Assembly (NCBI RefSeq): GCF_000699445.3
Contig: NC_067195.1
Span: 82,082,569-82,146,568 of the forward strand
Direction of reading: 5' to 3'
Length of the DNA: 64,000 bases
DNA from: Schistosoma haematobium
Lineage: Eukaryota > Platyhelminthes > Trematoda > Strigeidida > Schistosomatidae
Part shown: one piece after another, positions 45,926 to 55,874 of the stretch
Layout: each line of letters begins with the position of its first letter
Numbering within the stretch: position 1 is the first letter of the stretch
Notes under the pieces: model-generated
Databases searched by the model: none
What the model was told of the DNA's origin: nothing
Seen by the model: only the letters and a program-made list of their open reading frames with translations
Made by a program: the position numbers and the translations under genes

Positions 45926-46104
45926 GTAAGTAAATCTATTTTATATAACTGAGTTTATGGGTCATTTTTAAACCCTCTTTTTTACTTACAATGAAATCTG
46001 TAACTAAAAATCGATACCAGTTGTGATAATGAGTAAAAATAAAATTATTGCTAATTCAAAAGTATTTATGAAAATTATGGTTAATGGTTAAGGTACTATT
46101 AGTA
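45926..46104 (+). other. Start of long innexin intron
   Basis: Begins with the consensus donor GTAAGT. Everything downstream to the window end is likely intronic if the gene is intact, because no innexin exon is found. Confidence 0.6.
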
Positions 46105-46240
46105 CGGGGTTGAGGAGATTATTAAGTTTTTGACTGAGATCATGAGCTAATTGATTTTGGACCACCATTAAAAACCTGGAAGCACTGGACAGCCGTGTCG
46201 CCGTATTGTGGGACTCCTCAGCAGTGCGCGTCCACGATTA
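46105..46240 (-). repeat. Family B fragment, dead ribozyme
   Basis: Starts with the terminal segment (CGGGGTTGAGGAGATTATTA). The hammerhead on minus has intact CTGAGGA and stem I but GACA in place of GAAA. It stops at TCCACGATTA. Confidence 0.7.
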
Positions 46241-46988
46241 ATTAAATTATTGAGAATTAGGTAGTTATAATATTCAAGAATGTTAACCAATAAGTGAATG
46301 AGTTAAAATACATGTATTACATAATATCCAGTTGTGTAACAAGAGAGAGAGAGCGATGTTTTAGTTAACCAAGAAGGGGAATTTGTTTTATCGATTCATC
46401 ATTGTGACATAGATAAAGTCTGTTACGATAAATGCAGTCCATTTCAGCTGTATAGAAAATGAATGTACATAAACCGTAGATTGATTCTAATGAAATACCA
46501 TGGATAACTTGAAAAACCTCAGTCACATTCATTTGATGCTTTCTGTAAATCCACTGAGCTGGTATAGACCTCGTAATTATTATTAATTGTTCTGCACTGA
46601 TGTAAGTTGGATGGTATTCAATAATTCCCTAATAGGTTTATCTAATTATTTATTCAATATGACTAGACTTAATAGGAGCAAATAACTTGTGAAATAGACA
46701 AACTTTATCTTCATCTTTATTTATATGTATGTAAAATAAATTATCTTAATATAAATATTTCAAATTCATAATTATCTATATGATTAGTAACGAATAATTA
46801 CAGGAGTCATTCAAAGATTAAAGACAATATGCCAGTTTTAATGTACTAAAGATAATTCCACTAATTAAAGCTCTCATTCCCAAAAAAAACATTATTTATG
46901 TCTAATGCTAAGCTTTGTATACAACTATTATCTGCTTTTGTTAATAACAAAATATATGATATTTTGAACAGTTTAATATAATTTACAT
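46241..46988. other. AT-rich intronic DNA, no feature seen
   Basis: No coding sequence or recognised repeat. A short GA tract lies near 46341-46351. Confidence 0.5.
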
Positions 46989-46989
46989 T

Positions 46990-47305
46990 CCACAGGTTGA
47001 AATCATGAGTCAACTGAAGCTAGACCAACATGGAAAACCTGGAAGTACTGAACGGCCGTTTCGTCCTAGTATGGGACTCCTAAGCAGTGCACATCCACGA
47101 TCTGCGCGAAACCAGTAGATCCTGGGTTCGAATCCCGTGGGGTGCGGGATCGTGGATACACACTGCTGAGGAGTCCCATACTAGGACGAAACGGCCGTCC
47201 AGTACTTCCAGGTTTTCCATGGTGGTCTAGCTTCAAATGACTCATGATTTCAACCTGTGAAATTTCTAAAAAATCTCCACAAACCCATTCTGATAATAAT
47301 TTGCA
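46990..47305. repeat. Family B inverted pair
   Basis: Minus terminal segment plus hammerhead (46990-47110; core CTTAGGA, G5 changed, otherwise well preserved) joins near 47111 to the plus tRNA-like 3' part (GGGTTCGAATCCCG), intact hammerhead and terminal segment ending in TCTCCACAAACCC. The arms are about 110 bp and highly similar. Confidence 0.85.
47156..47206 (+). ncRNA. Hammerhead ribozyme, family B, intact
   Basis: Core CTGAGGA at 47166-47172. Stem II GTCC/GGAC is perfect with loop CATACTA. GAAA starts at 47188. Stem III ACGG/CCGT is palindromic. The GTC cleavage triplet ends at 47199. Stem I has four pairs (ACTG/CAGT). Every invariant nucleotide is present. Confidence 0.75.
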
Positions 47306-49894
47306 TTCATGAATTTAAATTTTCATAATCAAATTAGAGTACCATGAAATGAAGTAAAATCATTTCTTTTTGTACGTTCGTACTTAATAAGACAATTGAT
47401 GGATAAAATGTTTTAAAAATGTCATTTTAGTGTGTAACATTTATAAATTCATTTAGTTTCATAGTGAAAAATATAGATGAACGAATTGAGCACGAGAGAG
47501 CGAGAGAGGGGGAGACCATCACGTAATCGTGAACAAGAAACGGGTAGAATTTGTAATGACTGAATCTCTATATTCCGAGTTATAACCATATTTCAATGAA
47601 TTCATCTAGTTCAAAATAAATTTTTAGTATGTATCCGTCTACTGAGTCATTTCAGATTGCATTAAAAGTATTTACTTAATGTCTTTTTAAAATCATTTAC
47701 ATTGCTTATCACTTGTATTAACAGATCCGTTATTGTCATTGTATACTAGAGAATTGTAAATTTACAATATTTAACAAACAAATTTCATTCTGTTTTCACA
47801 ACATTCAGAGTATTTTGTAAAAACGACTAACTGTTTATTTGCTGGTAGTATAACCACACTTATTATAAAGTGTTTAAGTCCTTTTGTCCGTTAAGCCTAA
47901 CATATTATTACACAAATAGATAACTTTCTCATCACAAATGTAACACTTGATGTAACTTTGAGTGTAAATGTTTTAATTTATTCATCTACAGTTATTCATA
48001 ACGTTTTCGGGGTTTACTAATTGTGTCATATACACCATTTTGTGTAATTTCTCAGTTTGTTTATTGCATAGTTGCTGAATATTTTAAAAATTGTAATGCA
48101 TATTTGATTTTAAGCTCTGAAGTTTATTATATTACAGTTTTCATCCACCTTATCAGTATGCATTACATCGAACATGTTCACAAGTGACATAGGCGGGACC
48201 CACTAAATTTTTGAAATGAAATCTTTAGTGGAAATTACACTATAATATGCACGGATTCTCTTCGCTAAATAAAAAGAAATATGACGTAAAGTGTCAAGTT
48301 CGATATCATTCGTGAACATTACAAAACGTTTTAGATAATTACAGGTTTACTGAACATTAGTTTATATATTTAAATTCATCGCCAATTAGTTGTCAATCAA
48401 TCAGATTACAGCAAAGATAAATACATAAAAGGAAACAGAATAATACATTATTCTAAGACAAAAGTCAACAAGCCAATTCCAAAATTCTAGAAAAGCATAA
48501 AAACAAGTTCCATTTTTTCAAAATAGAAGATGATGGACAAACAATGTTTAAAATGAAATCTAGTTGATCCCCAAAAACATAGTAACTATATATGTATTGC
48601 CGGTTACTTGACATCATTAACAAGTCAGAGAGAGAGAGAGAGAAGAAACTAACAATCAGTCGGATTCCTGTTTTGTAAATAAATAACAAATAACTGGAGA
48701 AAATTAAAAAGACAGTCAAATAAAGTACCGTTTTACTACTAATTTTAAATGAGAAGTAATACTTTAACATTAATTTTAACTCTTTCTTTTTAAAAAAATG
48801 ACCTGATATTTTTCACTCCGTGATCTCACTGAATAAATTTTACCATAGTAAAGCTAACAATATCGGTGTTGGTTGTTAAGTGATATAAAAAGGATAAATC
48901 ATTAATAATCATGTTGGTGTACTGAAATATTTGATAGAAAGAAATGAATAGAACGAGAGAGAGGGAGATAGAGAGAGAGAAAGAGGTAAAGTGAGTGAAT
49001 AATTTGATATGAAATTGTAAATTAACTTGTTTTTTTTTCTTTATCTAACATATTTGTTACATTCAAAAGGAATGTATGTTAGTATTTTATAAAAAGAGAA
49101 TAATTAGTCGTTACCATCATTATTATTACTATCATTATTATTACTATTACTATTAATATGAGTATTATTATTTTCTTAATATGAAAAGTCAAGCGTGAAA
49201 AATTGTTTGATTTAGAAAGAATAAATCTTATTCATTTCAATTTATTGAGAATATAAATCATCGGTTGTATAGACAGATAGATAGGTAGGTAGATATTGTT
49301 TTCTGTTTAGTACATTCTATTCATTTGTCATTAATTTGAAATGATTTAGATACATATATATGTGTATATATAGTTATGAAAACGTTGAGTAACAAAAGAA
49401 AAGAATGACAGAGACAGAACTAAGCTATACAGTATTGATATAAATATTTTGAAATTTATTTTATGCATGCATAGTTTTAATACATTTGAAAATGAAGAGA
49501 CGTTGAGAAAAATGTTGAAGCTTAGCCTTAGAATCGTCAACAAGGTCTATCTAGACGTAAAATGTATTGAGGTTAAATAGATGAAGACAATTGACATAAA
49601 AGTCTAAAGATTAGTTAGTACAGTGTGTCTATAGAAATGAAAGGATATGTACTCTTTTCAATGAGTTCAATTGATTGCACTGGTTCAGAGACATTACATT
49701 TCACATTGTTAACTGAAATCTGTATCAGTGTTAGTACGTCACTTATTCGTAGAGCATATTCACGTCCTCACCTTCAGGTTTCGTCATGATTCATGGGCAT
49801 TTAAACGACTTACTTGGAATTCAAAAGTTTACATGTCGAAATTCAATCATTTTGTAATATTGAGTGACTGTCTTCCATTGCCTAAGGTGGACGC
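47306..49894. other. AT-rich intronic DNA with GA and ATT simple tracts
   Basis: GA-rich tracts near 47492-47514, 48627-48642 and 48953-48985, and interrupted ATT/ACT triplets at 49110-49170. No coding sequence or shared repeat recognised in 2.6 kb. Confidence 0.5.
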
Positions 49895-50105
49895 AATTCC
49901 AGAAGTTCTAGTGAGAAGCTGTGACTAGTAAAGCTTAACCATGTGAGTAATTCACTTCAAGTATAGAGGTTAAGATCTAAGCGTCCTGAGTTTGGTCCAC
50001 TATGCTGGAGTCATGGATGTGCTCCACTAAACTGTCCCACACTTGAATAAAATAGCAGTTCCATATTTCCTGGTTTTAAATAGTTGTCTAACTATGATCA
50101 TGCTG
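49895..50105 (+). repeat. Family B, decayed copy
   Basis: Body remnant (TTCTAGTGAGAAGCTGTGAC), tRNA-like trace and terminal remnant. No ribozyme core survives. Confidence 0.45.
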
Positions 50106-50149
50106 TGCTGTAAATTAAAAAAAATTTGAGAGATCTATTCTGAAATGCA

Positions 50150-51228
50150 TGTACATAAGAAAACATTATGGAAACTTCTACGACACTGGAGTTCCTGAGA
50201 AGATTGTCAACACTATCTGGAACTCACACGACTTACTACAGTGCAAAGTGGTGCATGGAGGAGGCCTGACTGATGCATTCCAATTAAGGCTCTGAGTCAG
50301 AAAACGCCGTCTACTCTCTCTCTTCCTCTTTCTTCTGGTGGTCGACTGGATTATGGAAACCTCGACATCTGAAGGGGAAACACGGAATGCAATGGACAGC
50401 TCAGAACCAATTAGACGATTTAGACATCACAGATGACCTAGCTCTCTTATCCCATACACACAAAGAAATGTAGATGAAGACAAGTAGTGTAGCAGCAGCC
50501 TCTGCATCAGTAGGCTCCAGCATACACAAAGGAAGAACCGAAATCCCCAAATGTAACACGGAGAACACTAACCCAATCACACTTAATGACGAAACTCTGG
50601 AAGATGTAAAATCCTTCACATACCTGGGAAGCATCATCGATGAACAAGGAGGATCAGATGCAGACGTAAAGCCAAGGATTGGCAAACCAAAGACAGCATT
50701 CTTACAACTGAAGAACATATGCAACTCAAAACAACTGTCTGTCAACCGATATCAAATGTCACAATCTTCAATACGAACGTCAACACAGTCAGTTCTACAG
50801 TACGGAGCTCAGACTTGCAAAGCCACTACAACCATCATCAAGAAAGTACAAGTATTTATCAAAAATTGTCTACCCAAGATACTCAACATCCATTGGCCGG
50901 ATACCATCAGTAACAGCCTACTGTGGGAGAGAAAAACCAGCTTCCAGCTGAAGAGGAAATTAGGAAAAGACGATGGAAATGGATAGGACATACATTTCGG
51001 GAATCACTAAACTGCATCACGAAACAAGCCCTAACTTAGAATCCCGAATGCAAGCGGAAAACAGAAAGGCCAAATAACACATTACGTTGGAAAGTAGAAG
51101 CAGGTATGGAAAGAATGAATAACAACTGGAAAGAGCTGGAAAGGATTCCCCAGGAAAGGGTTGGATGGAGAGTGCTAGTGTTCGGCTTATGCTCCTCCAT
51201 GAGGAGTAATAGGCGTAAGTAAGTGATG
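50150..51228 (+). pseudogene. SR2/RTE-like reverse transcriptase fragment
   Basis: Plus-strand remains of the C-terminal half of a non-LTR reverse transcriptase. The order is GVPEKIVNTI, a VRQG-type block degraded to VRKRRLLSLF, LVVDWIMETSTSEG, then (after a frameshift) NQLDDLDITDDLALLSHTH, where the usual FADD catalytic motif reads ITDD. The open frame 50474-50986 continues with VKSFTYLGSIIDEQGGSDAD, VFIKNCLPKILNIHWPDTIS, and after another frameshift a [11 protein letters not shown] segment. A decayed terminal block ends in GGAGTAATAGGCGTAAGTAA. Catalytic change, stops and frameshifts make it dead. The same family gives the tails at 27.15 kb and 44.8 kb. Confidence 0.85.
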
Positions 51229-51549
51229 CTGAAATAATTACTTAAAAACCTAAATTTCGTGGAAAACCGATACTAATTAAGAAATCATTTTAGAAATTAA
51301 AAAGTCGACATGGAGATGACATATATACATTTTATACAAGTTTTAAAACATATTAATTTTTTTAAGAAAAATGATTAAAATTTTATAAGCTACGTACCGT
51401 TGTTTAGCAAATGTATCTTTTAAGATGAATAGTTTCATTATAAATTTTCCCGCTGTCTATATTTTCTCCACAACATGTTTGTGCCATATTCTATTGATAT
51501 AAAATGAAACTGATGATTTTTATGTACAGAAAATTATTCATGTATTACA
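51229..51549. other. AT-rich DNA, no gene seen
   Basis: Nothing recognised. Confidence 0.45.
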
Positions 51550-51700
51550 GAATTAATGAATTGTGGTTAGCAATGGAATTTAGTAGGTACATTTCCCTTT
51601 ATCTGGTACTTGTCAGTTGAATATACCTGAATCTAAATGTTGATGTTTACTTTGAGACTTCAACTCTGTACACAAATATCAACCTTTTCTTCACTAAACT
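51550..51700 (-). repeat. Family A (Sm-alpha-like), decayed copy
   Basis: TTAGCAATGGAATTTAG and GTTGATGTTTACTTTGAGAC on plus mark a minus-strand unit with a degraded hammerhead. Confidence 0.4.
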
Positions 51701-51865
51701 ACTGAGTTGAAATTATCATTAACAACGAGATAATTCATGTGTCATTCGAATTCATTGATAAAATTCACTTAGGTACTAAATGATACACAATGTAGTTTAA
51801 GATACTTTAATTTAAGAATTATTTACTCGTGTTGAAAAGTTTTATAAATCAATCAAACAGACTAA

Positions 51866-52110
51866 ATGTTTCATGCACATGAAACAACTGTATATCAGAA
51901 TGTTATGTACACCACTGAAGTTGACAGATATAAGTGGTATGAAACAGCAGTCAGGAATGGAATGCTTGTCAAAAGGCGATTGGGAAGATTGAAAAGGACC
52001 AAAAGCGGGACAGAAAACAACTGGAATGAAAAGAGAATTAGAAGAATCATTAAGAATGTAAATGACAAGTTATGGAAGATGCACAAATGAAGTGATTAAT
52101 GTATAGCTTA
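51866..52110 (+). repeat. Dispersed repeat, family D copy 4
   Basis: Opposite orientation to the other three copies. It shares the complement of TGTCGACATCAGTAGC-type and TTCTCTTCTCTTCAAT-type landmarks (GTTGACAGATATAAGTGGTA). A 74-residue frame here is a translation of the repeat. Confidence 0.65.
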
Positions 52111-52420
52111 CATAATTTACAAAAACATTCTGTAGTTTTGAACTAAATAATAAATTGGTTACACCACCAGTCTTCGTTCACTTCAAGATAACTTCAAACA
52201 TGATGCAAAGAAATAATTCATTTATAAACTTCAAAGAAGTGAAATACTATGAGGAGTAAAAAGCAGTCTAAATCTTCTAAAAAATCACTTGGTCTCTAGT
52301 TTTTTTTATATATGTGTATAAGTTAAACCATGATATCACGAAGATTACTAATTTCAAGTTTGATTTGTTTCAATTGCACAAGAATATGTAAATCATATTA
52401 AATTCACTTTGTGTTGTTTA
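52111..52420. other. AT-rich DNA, no gene seen
   Basis: Nothing recognised. Confidence 0.45.
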
Positions 52421-52857
52421 TTTGAATCTTTCCATCGATGTTGAGGACTGCAATTATTCAATCATTTATTGGCATATGTACATCCTGTGCGGATTGCCTC
52501 AATATTGCTTTAAGTCACGAGCATTATATGCAAAGATGGATAGTGGCTAGCAGTGGAATCCAGGATGCCCATTTCGCTCCATTTAGGACTCGTCAGCCGG
52601 ATGTATCTACATCCCACAGTTGATGTTCACATCAATCGGAAGATCTAAAGAAACAATACAAAATGAATATAAACTTCACCCCATTGCAAATACTGTTGGC
52701 TATCAGGATCCAGTAGTTAAGTGGATAACGTGATAGAGTTTGAAGTGAACAGTACTGGGTTCGAGTTTCAGAGTGAACATCAACTGTGGGATACAGGTAC
52801 AATATCTAGTTGATGTGTCTCAAATAGAACGAAACGCGCATTTTAGATTCGACTGCT
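52421..52857. repeat. Sm-alpha-like (family A) inverted composite, copy 2
   Basis: The same 437-bp structure as 10453-10889: a minus unit, a short linker (CACCCCATTGCAAATACTGT), then a plus unit with tRNA-like part and a broken hammerhead (TTGATGT). The two loci share the linker and breakpoints with no net length difference, so this inverted dimer spread as one element. Confidence 0.85.
52552..52606 (-). ncRNA. Hammerhead ribozyme, family A
   Basis: On minus: core CTGACGA, GAAA intact. Stem I ATCCGG/CTGGAT pairs throughout with one G-U. Stem II GTCC/GAGC has one mismatch and one G-U. Stem III is ATG/CAT, with a T-A pair where the other copies have C-G, so pairing is kept. The cleavage triplet is ATC. 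Confidence 0.6.
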
Positions 52858-53468
52858 TGTAAATCATATTATTTTTCTATTTATGAAATATAACCATTTA
52901 TGCTTCTTTGGTATTATTTTATTTTACTAAAGAAGCCACAGTTATTGATTGGAATTGCGAAAAAAACTTTTTAACCATGATTTTAAGAATCCAGTTGTTT
53001 GTAATTGAATTTAGGTTAGATTGATCAAGTTTCTCATTATGAGATAAAATGAAGTTTCTATTTTAATATTAATTTTATTTTACCTTTTTTTAAAAAAAAT
53101 TGGTTGAATGAAAGTTAGCGTGTTGTTAACCTTAAATAAAATTGGTTTTTTTCTTTTTTTAAAGTTAATTAATGTAGGAGAGGACTTTAATCATACATTT
53201 TCTTTCACCTTTTTTTATTGTAAAGAAATGTACTTTTTCATGGATAAGACACGCATCTACTTAAATTTATATCAGTATTTGTATATTGATGCTTGAAACT
53301 GAATTCATCTGATAGTTAATTGGATAATCAGTAACATTGATTAAGTGTACTGTTCTAATTTGAGACACTTTACGAGTACACATTCATACATCTACTCATC
53401 TATTGAACAAAAATGTATATTTTTGCGTTTTGTTCTAATTTGTGTAACATTATGAAACATATTTGTAA
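52858..53468. other. AT-rich DNA, no gene seen
   Basis: T-rich tracts near 53085-53100 and 53140-53165. No gene. Confidence 0.5.
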
Positions 53469-53556
53469 TTATCAAAAGGGGTTTTGTGGAGATTTTAGTA
53501 ATTTCAATAGTTGAAATCATGAATCAATTGAAGCTAGACCAACATGGAAAACCTGG

Positions 53557-53608
53557 AAGTACTGGACGGCCGTTTCGTTCTAGTATGAAACTCCTCAGCA
53601 GTACGCAT
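53557..53608 (-). ncRNA. Hammerhead ribozyme, family B, best preserved
   Basis: On minus: core CTGAGGA at 53598-53592. Stem II GTTT/GAAC is fully paired with one G-U. GAAA is intact. Stem III is ACGG/CCGT. The GTC triplet ends at 53565. Stem I is GTACTG/CAGTAC, six perfect pairs. The family norm for stem I is GCACTG/CAGTGC, so one C-G pair has become T-A on both sides, a compensatory change that preserves pairing. Confidence 0.8.
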
Positions 53609-53904
53609 CCACGATCCTGCCCACCACGAGATTCGAACCCAGGACATATCAGTCTCACGCACGAGCGCTTAACCATTAGACCGCTGAGCCGGTATCCAAC
53701 GGTGTTAATGTCTAACTTCAACCAACCCACGGAATTAAGCCACTGTACACCATTGTCTTCAGTGAGCTGATATCTGACAACAGACCTGGTTGAACTCCAC
53801 TGGTCACGGCTTCTCACTAGAACTCCAGGAAATGTCTCTTGGAGTCAGCCACTAGTGAGCAGATGATTATTATCAGAAAGGGTTCGAAGTTCGCGGGGGT
53901 AGGA

Positions 53905-53956
53905 TGCGCACTGCTGAGGAGTCTCACAATAGAACGAAACGGCCGTCTAGTACTTC
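53905..53956 (+). ncRNA. Hammerhead ribozyme, family B, second arm
   Basis: Core CTGAGGA at 53914-53920, GAAA at 53936-53939, stem III ACGG/CCGT, GTC triplet ending at 53947. Stem II GTCT/GAAC has one mismatch. Stem I is GCACTG against TAGTAC with one mismatch and one G-U. Core complete, stems slightly weakened. Confidence 0.6.
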
Positions 53957-54008
53957 CAGGTTTTCCATGGTGGTCTAGCTTCGATTAACTCATGATTTCA
54001 ACTATTGA

Positions 54009-54679
54009 TGCTTGTAACTGACTAATTCAGGTTTATAGTCTCAATTAGATTTTTGGTATATGTTGATTATCACCCGGATAAATTCTTTCTTGTTTAACAA
54101 CTTTTGATCAGTGTAGTTGAATCAATTTGAAATAAATCAGAATGATAATAGTTTAGAAACTGAATGTAATGGAAACAAGCCGGAACGATAATGTACTGTA
54201 ACTAAAGCATACACATAACTTCTAGTTTCTTCTTGATTCATTGTCAAAACCTGATTGGTTAACAATGGATTAATCGATGTATTTGTATTTAATTGGACAT
54301 TAACTTTGTTATCGTTAGAACTTTAATCCTCCTAAAATAACTTCACATTACTGGCTAATGACTAATTCACACTTGACTAATTCTACGGTACTTACTTTTT
54401 CAATAGAACTAATGAGATGTAGCGAACTAAGAAGACATAGTAATATGACAATCTTTGGTTTATCATTGATTTTCTACCTGATATTATTTTATAGCAATAA
54501 AAATTACTTTAAAAACATACATATTTTTACATAATTTAATAGGAAATAATTTTATGAGATTTCAAAGTAAAGTAAATTGTTGCAATAAAATCTATTTATA
54601 GCTAATAACAATTTAACTTTAATGCCCATTCCATGAAGTTATTGACTTTTGAAATAAGCCATATTGGTAGATATAGACT
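54009..54679. other. AT-rich DNA, no gene seen
   Basis: Nothing recognised. Confidence 0.5.
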
Positions 54680-54790
54680 AACTTGTTGGGGTTAGCATGA
54701 TTGTCGTAAGTAATGGTTGAACACGTTGGATAACATGTCCAAATTTATTCACTCTTTGTTTTACCTTGAAGTTCGAGTTTAAAAATCGTC
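54680..54790 (+). mobile_element. RTE-like 3' fragment
   Basis: GTAAGTAATGGTTGAACACG followed by a CATTCTTTGTCTTCC-like stretch aligns with the coding end of the RTE copies at 20.9 and 39.9 kb. Short and decayed. Confidence 0.55.
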
Positions 54791-54869
54791 TTAGAATCCT
54801 CGATTTATGTGAATTTATTAATCGAAATATTCTGATGAGTGCTATAACTTTCTTTTCGGTATTATTAAC

Positions 54870-55150
54870 GGTGAGGTAGTGACTCATTGAAGACAATAGG
54901 GGATGTGTCACTCAATTTCGTGGATTAGTTGAAGTTAGACATTAACACCGTTGGATACCGGCTCAGTGGTCTATTTGGTTAAGCACCTGGCATGAGACTG
55001 ATAGGTTCTGGGTTCGAATCTCGTGGTGGGCGGGATCGTGGATGCGTACTGCTGAGGAGTTTCATACTAGGACGAAACGGCCATCGAGTGCTCCCAGGTT
55101 TTCCATGTTGGTCTAGCTTCAATTGACTCATTATCTCAATCGATGAAAAA
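54870..55150 (+). repeat. Family B plus copy with good tRNA-like region and ribozyme
   Basis: Body, tRNA-like region (CGGCTCAGTGG near 54958 and B-box GGGTTCGAATCTC near 55009), hammerhead and terminal segment in order. A minus 86-residue frame (55239-54979) is a repeat translation. Confidence 0.8.
55041..55096 (+). ncRNA. Hammerhead ribozyme, family B
   Basis: Core CTGAGGA at 55052-55058, GAAA at 55074-55077. Stem II GTTT/GGAC is fully paired with two G-U. Stem III ACGG/CCAT has one mismatch. Stem I GTACTG against GAGTGC is paired except its first position. All invariant nucleotides are present, with cleavage triplet ATC. Confidence 0.55.
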
Positions 55151-55499
55151 TTTGTTAATGCAAAACATGAATAGTTTGGGATGAGACAGAACTCAACTGA
55201 AGAGTTGTACATGGAAAAAATTATCTTTCTGAATTCCACTTAGTCACAATCAGTTTATTTTTTCAAAAATTAATTTGAAGTTTCATTCCATTTCTTATCA
55301 TTGATTACCCGTGTATTTAAGAGACCATGGAAAAATTCATAGGAGTTAAGAAAATGAGAATATAAAAAAATGTAAACTTTATTATTGTATAAACTAGTTA
55401 TCCATTATTGATTAGTCAGTGAAATAACCGATGTCATAGTTGTCTTGTTCTTTATGTTACTGATTGTGCTCTATTGGTGAAATTGAAATATAGTCACTA
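55151..55499. other. AT-rich DNA, no gene seen
   Basis: Nothing recognised. Confidence 0.45.
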
Positions 55500-55650
55500 C
55501 TCTAACCGAACAACCTCGGCCGCACTATGTTATGATATAAGTTGGTGGTTGTAGGTAGTCAATGGGTAACATTGAACTAATGCTCCCTGCAAATTAGAGA
55601 TCTTCAGCAAGATGAAGCTGTGAACGTGACATAGAGCTCCTTTAAATCAT
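55500..55650 (-). repeat. Family C, decayed copy
   Basis: GTTGGTGGTTGTAGGTAGTC and TTCAGCAAGATGAAGCTGTG correspond to family C landmarks. The ribozyme core is degraded by deletion. Confidence 0.4.
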
Positions 55651-55874
55651 TACTGTTGATGTCATCTGACGAAAATATTACCTGGAATGATACTAAATTT
55701 AAAAAACACATGTCAACATCCACAAGCAACCCAAAACGATGCTTAACTTTATCCAAAAAATTATTAAGAACATGATTTGAAATATACTATGCTAATGAAG
55801 CAAACCAAAACGTTTATAAGAAGCACAAGACCAAAATTCATTACGTCAAACAAAAGTACATCGGATTATAAAAT

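Larger units (their letters stand above)
53470..54008. repeat. Family B full-length minus unit plus plus-strand arm
   Basis: The minus unit runs from ATCAAAAGGGGTTTTGTGGA (53471) through terminal segment, hammerhead, tRNA-like region (about 53610-53695) and body to ATCAGAAAGGGTT (53872), where the unit's starting words recur. The repeat period is therefore about 400 bp. It continues as the tRNA-like 3' part, a second hammerhead and a terminal segment on plus (53883-54008). The outer ~150 bp form an inverted repeat with a ribozyme in each arm. The open frames on both strands (53486-53770, 53817-53524) are repeat translations. Confidence 0.85.

Noticed and set aside
53486..53817. Open frames of 94 and 97 residues on opposite strands
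   Set aside because: Both are translations of one family B unit. The sequence is explained by the tRNA-like and ribozyme structure.
55000..55030. B-box-like GGTTCGAATC motifs as possible true tRNA genes
   Set aside because: Neither here nor at other copies do the flanks fold into a full cloverleaf with acceptor stem. They sit at a constant place in repeats.
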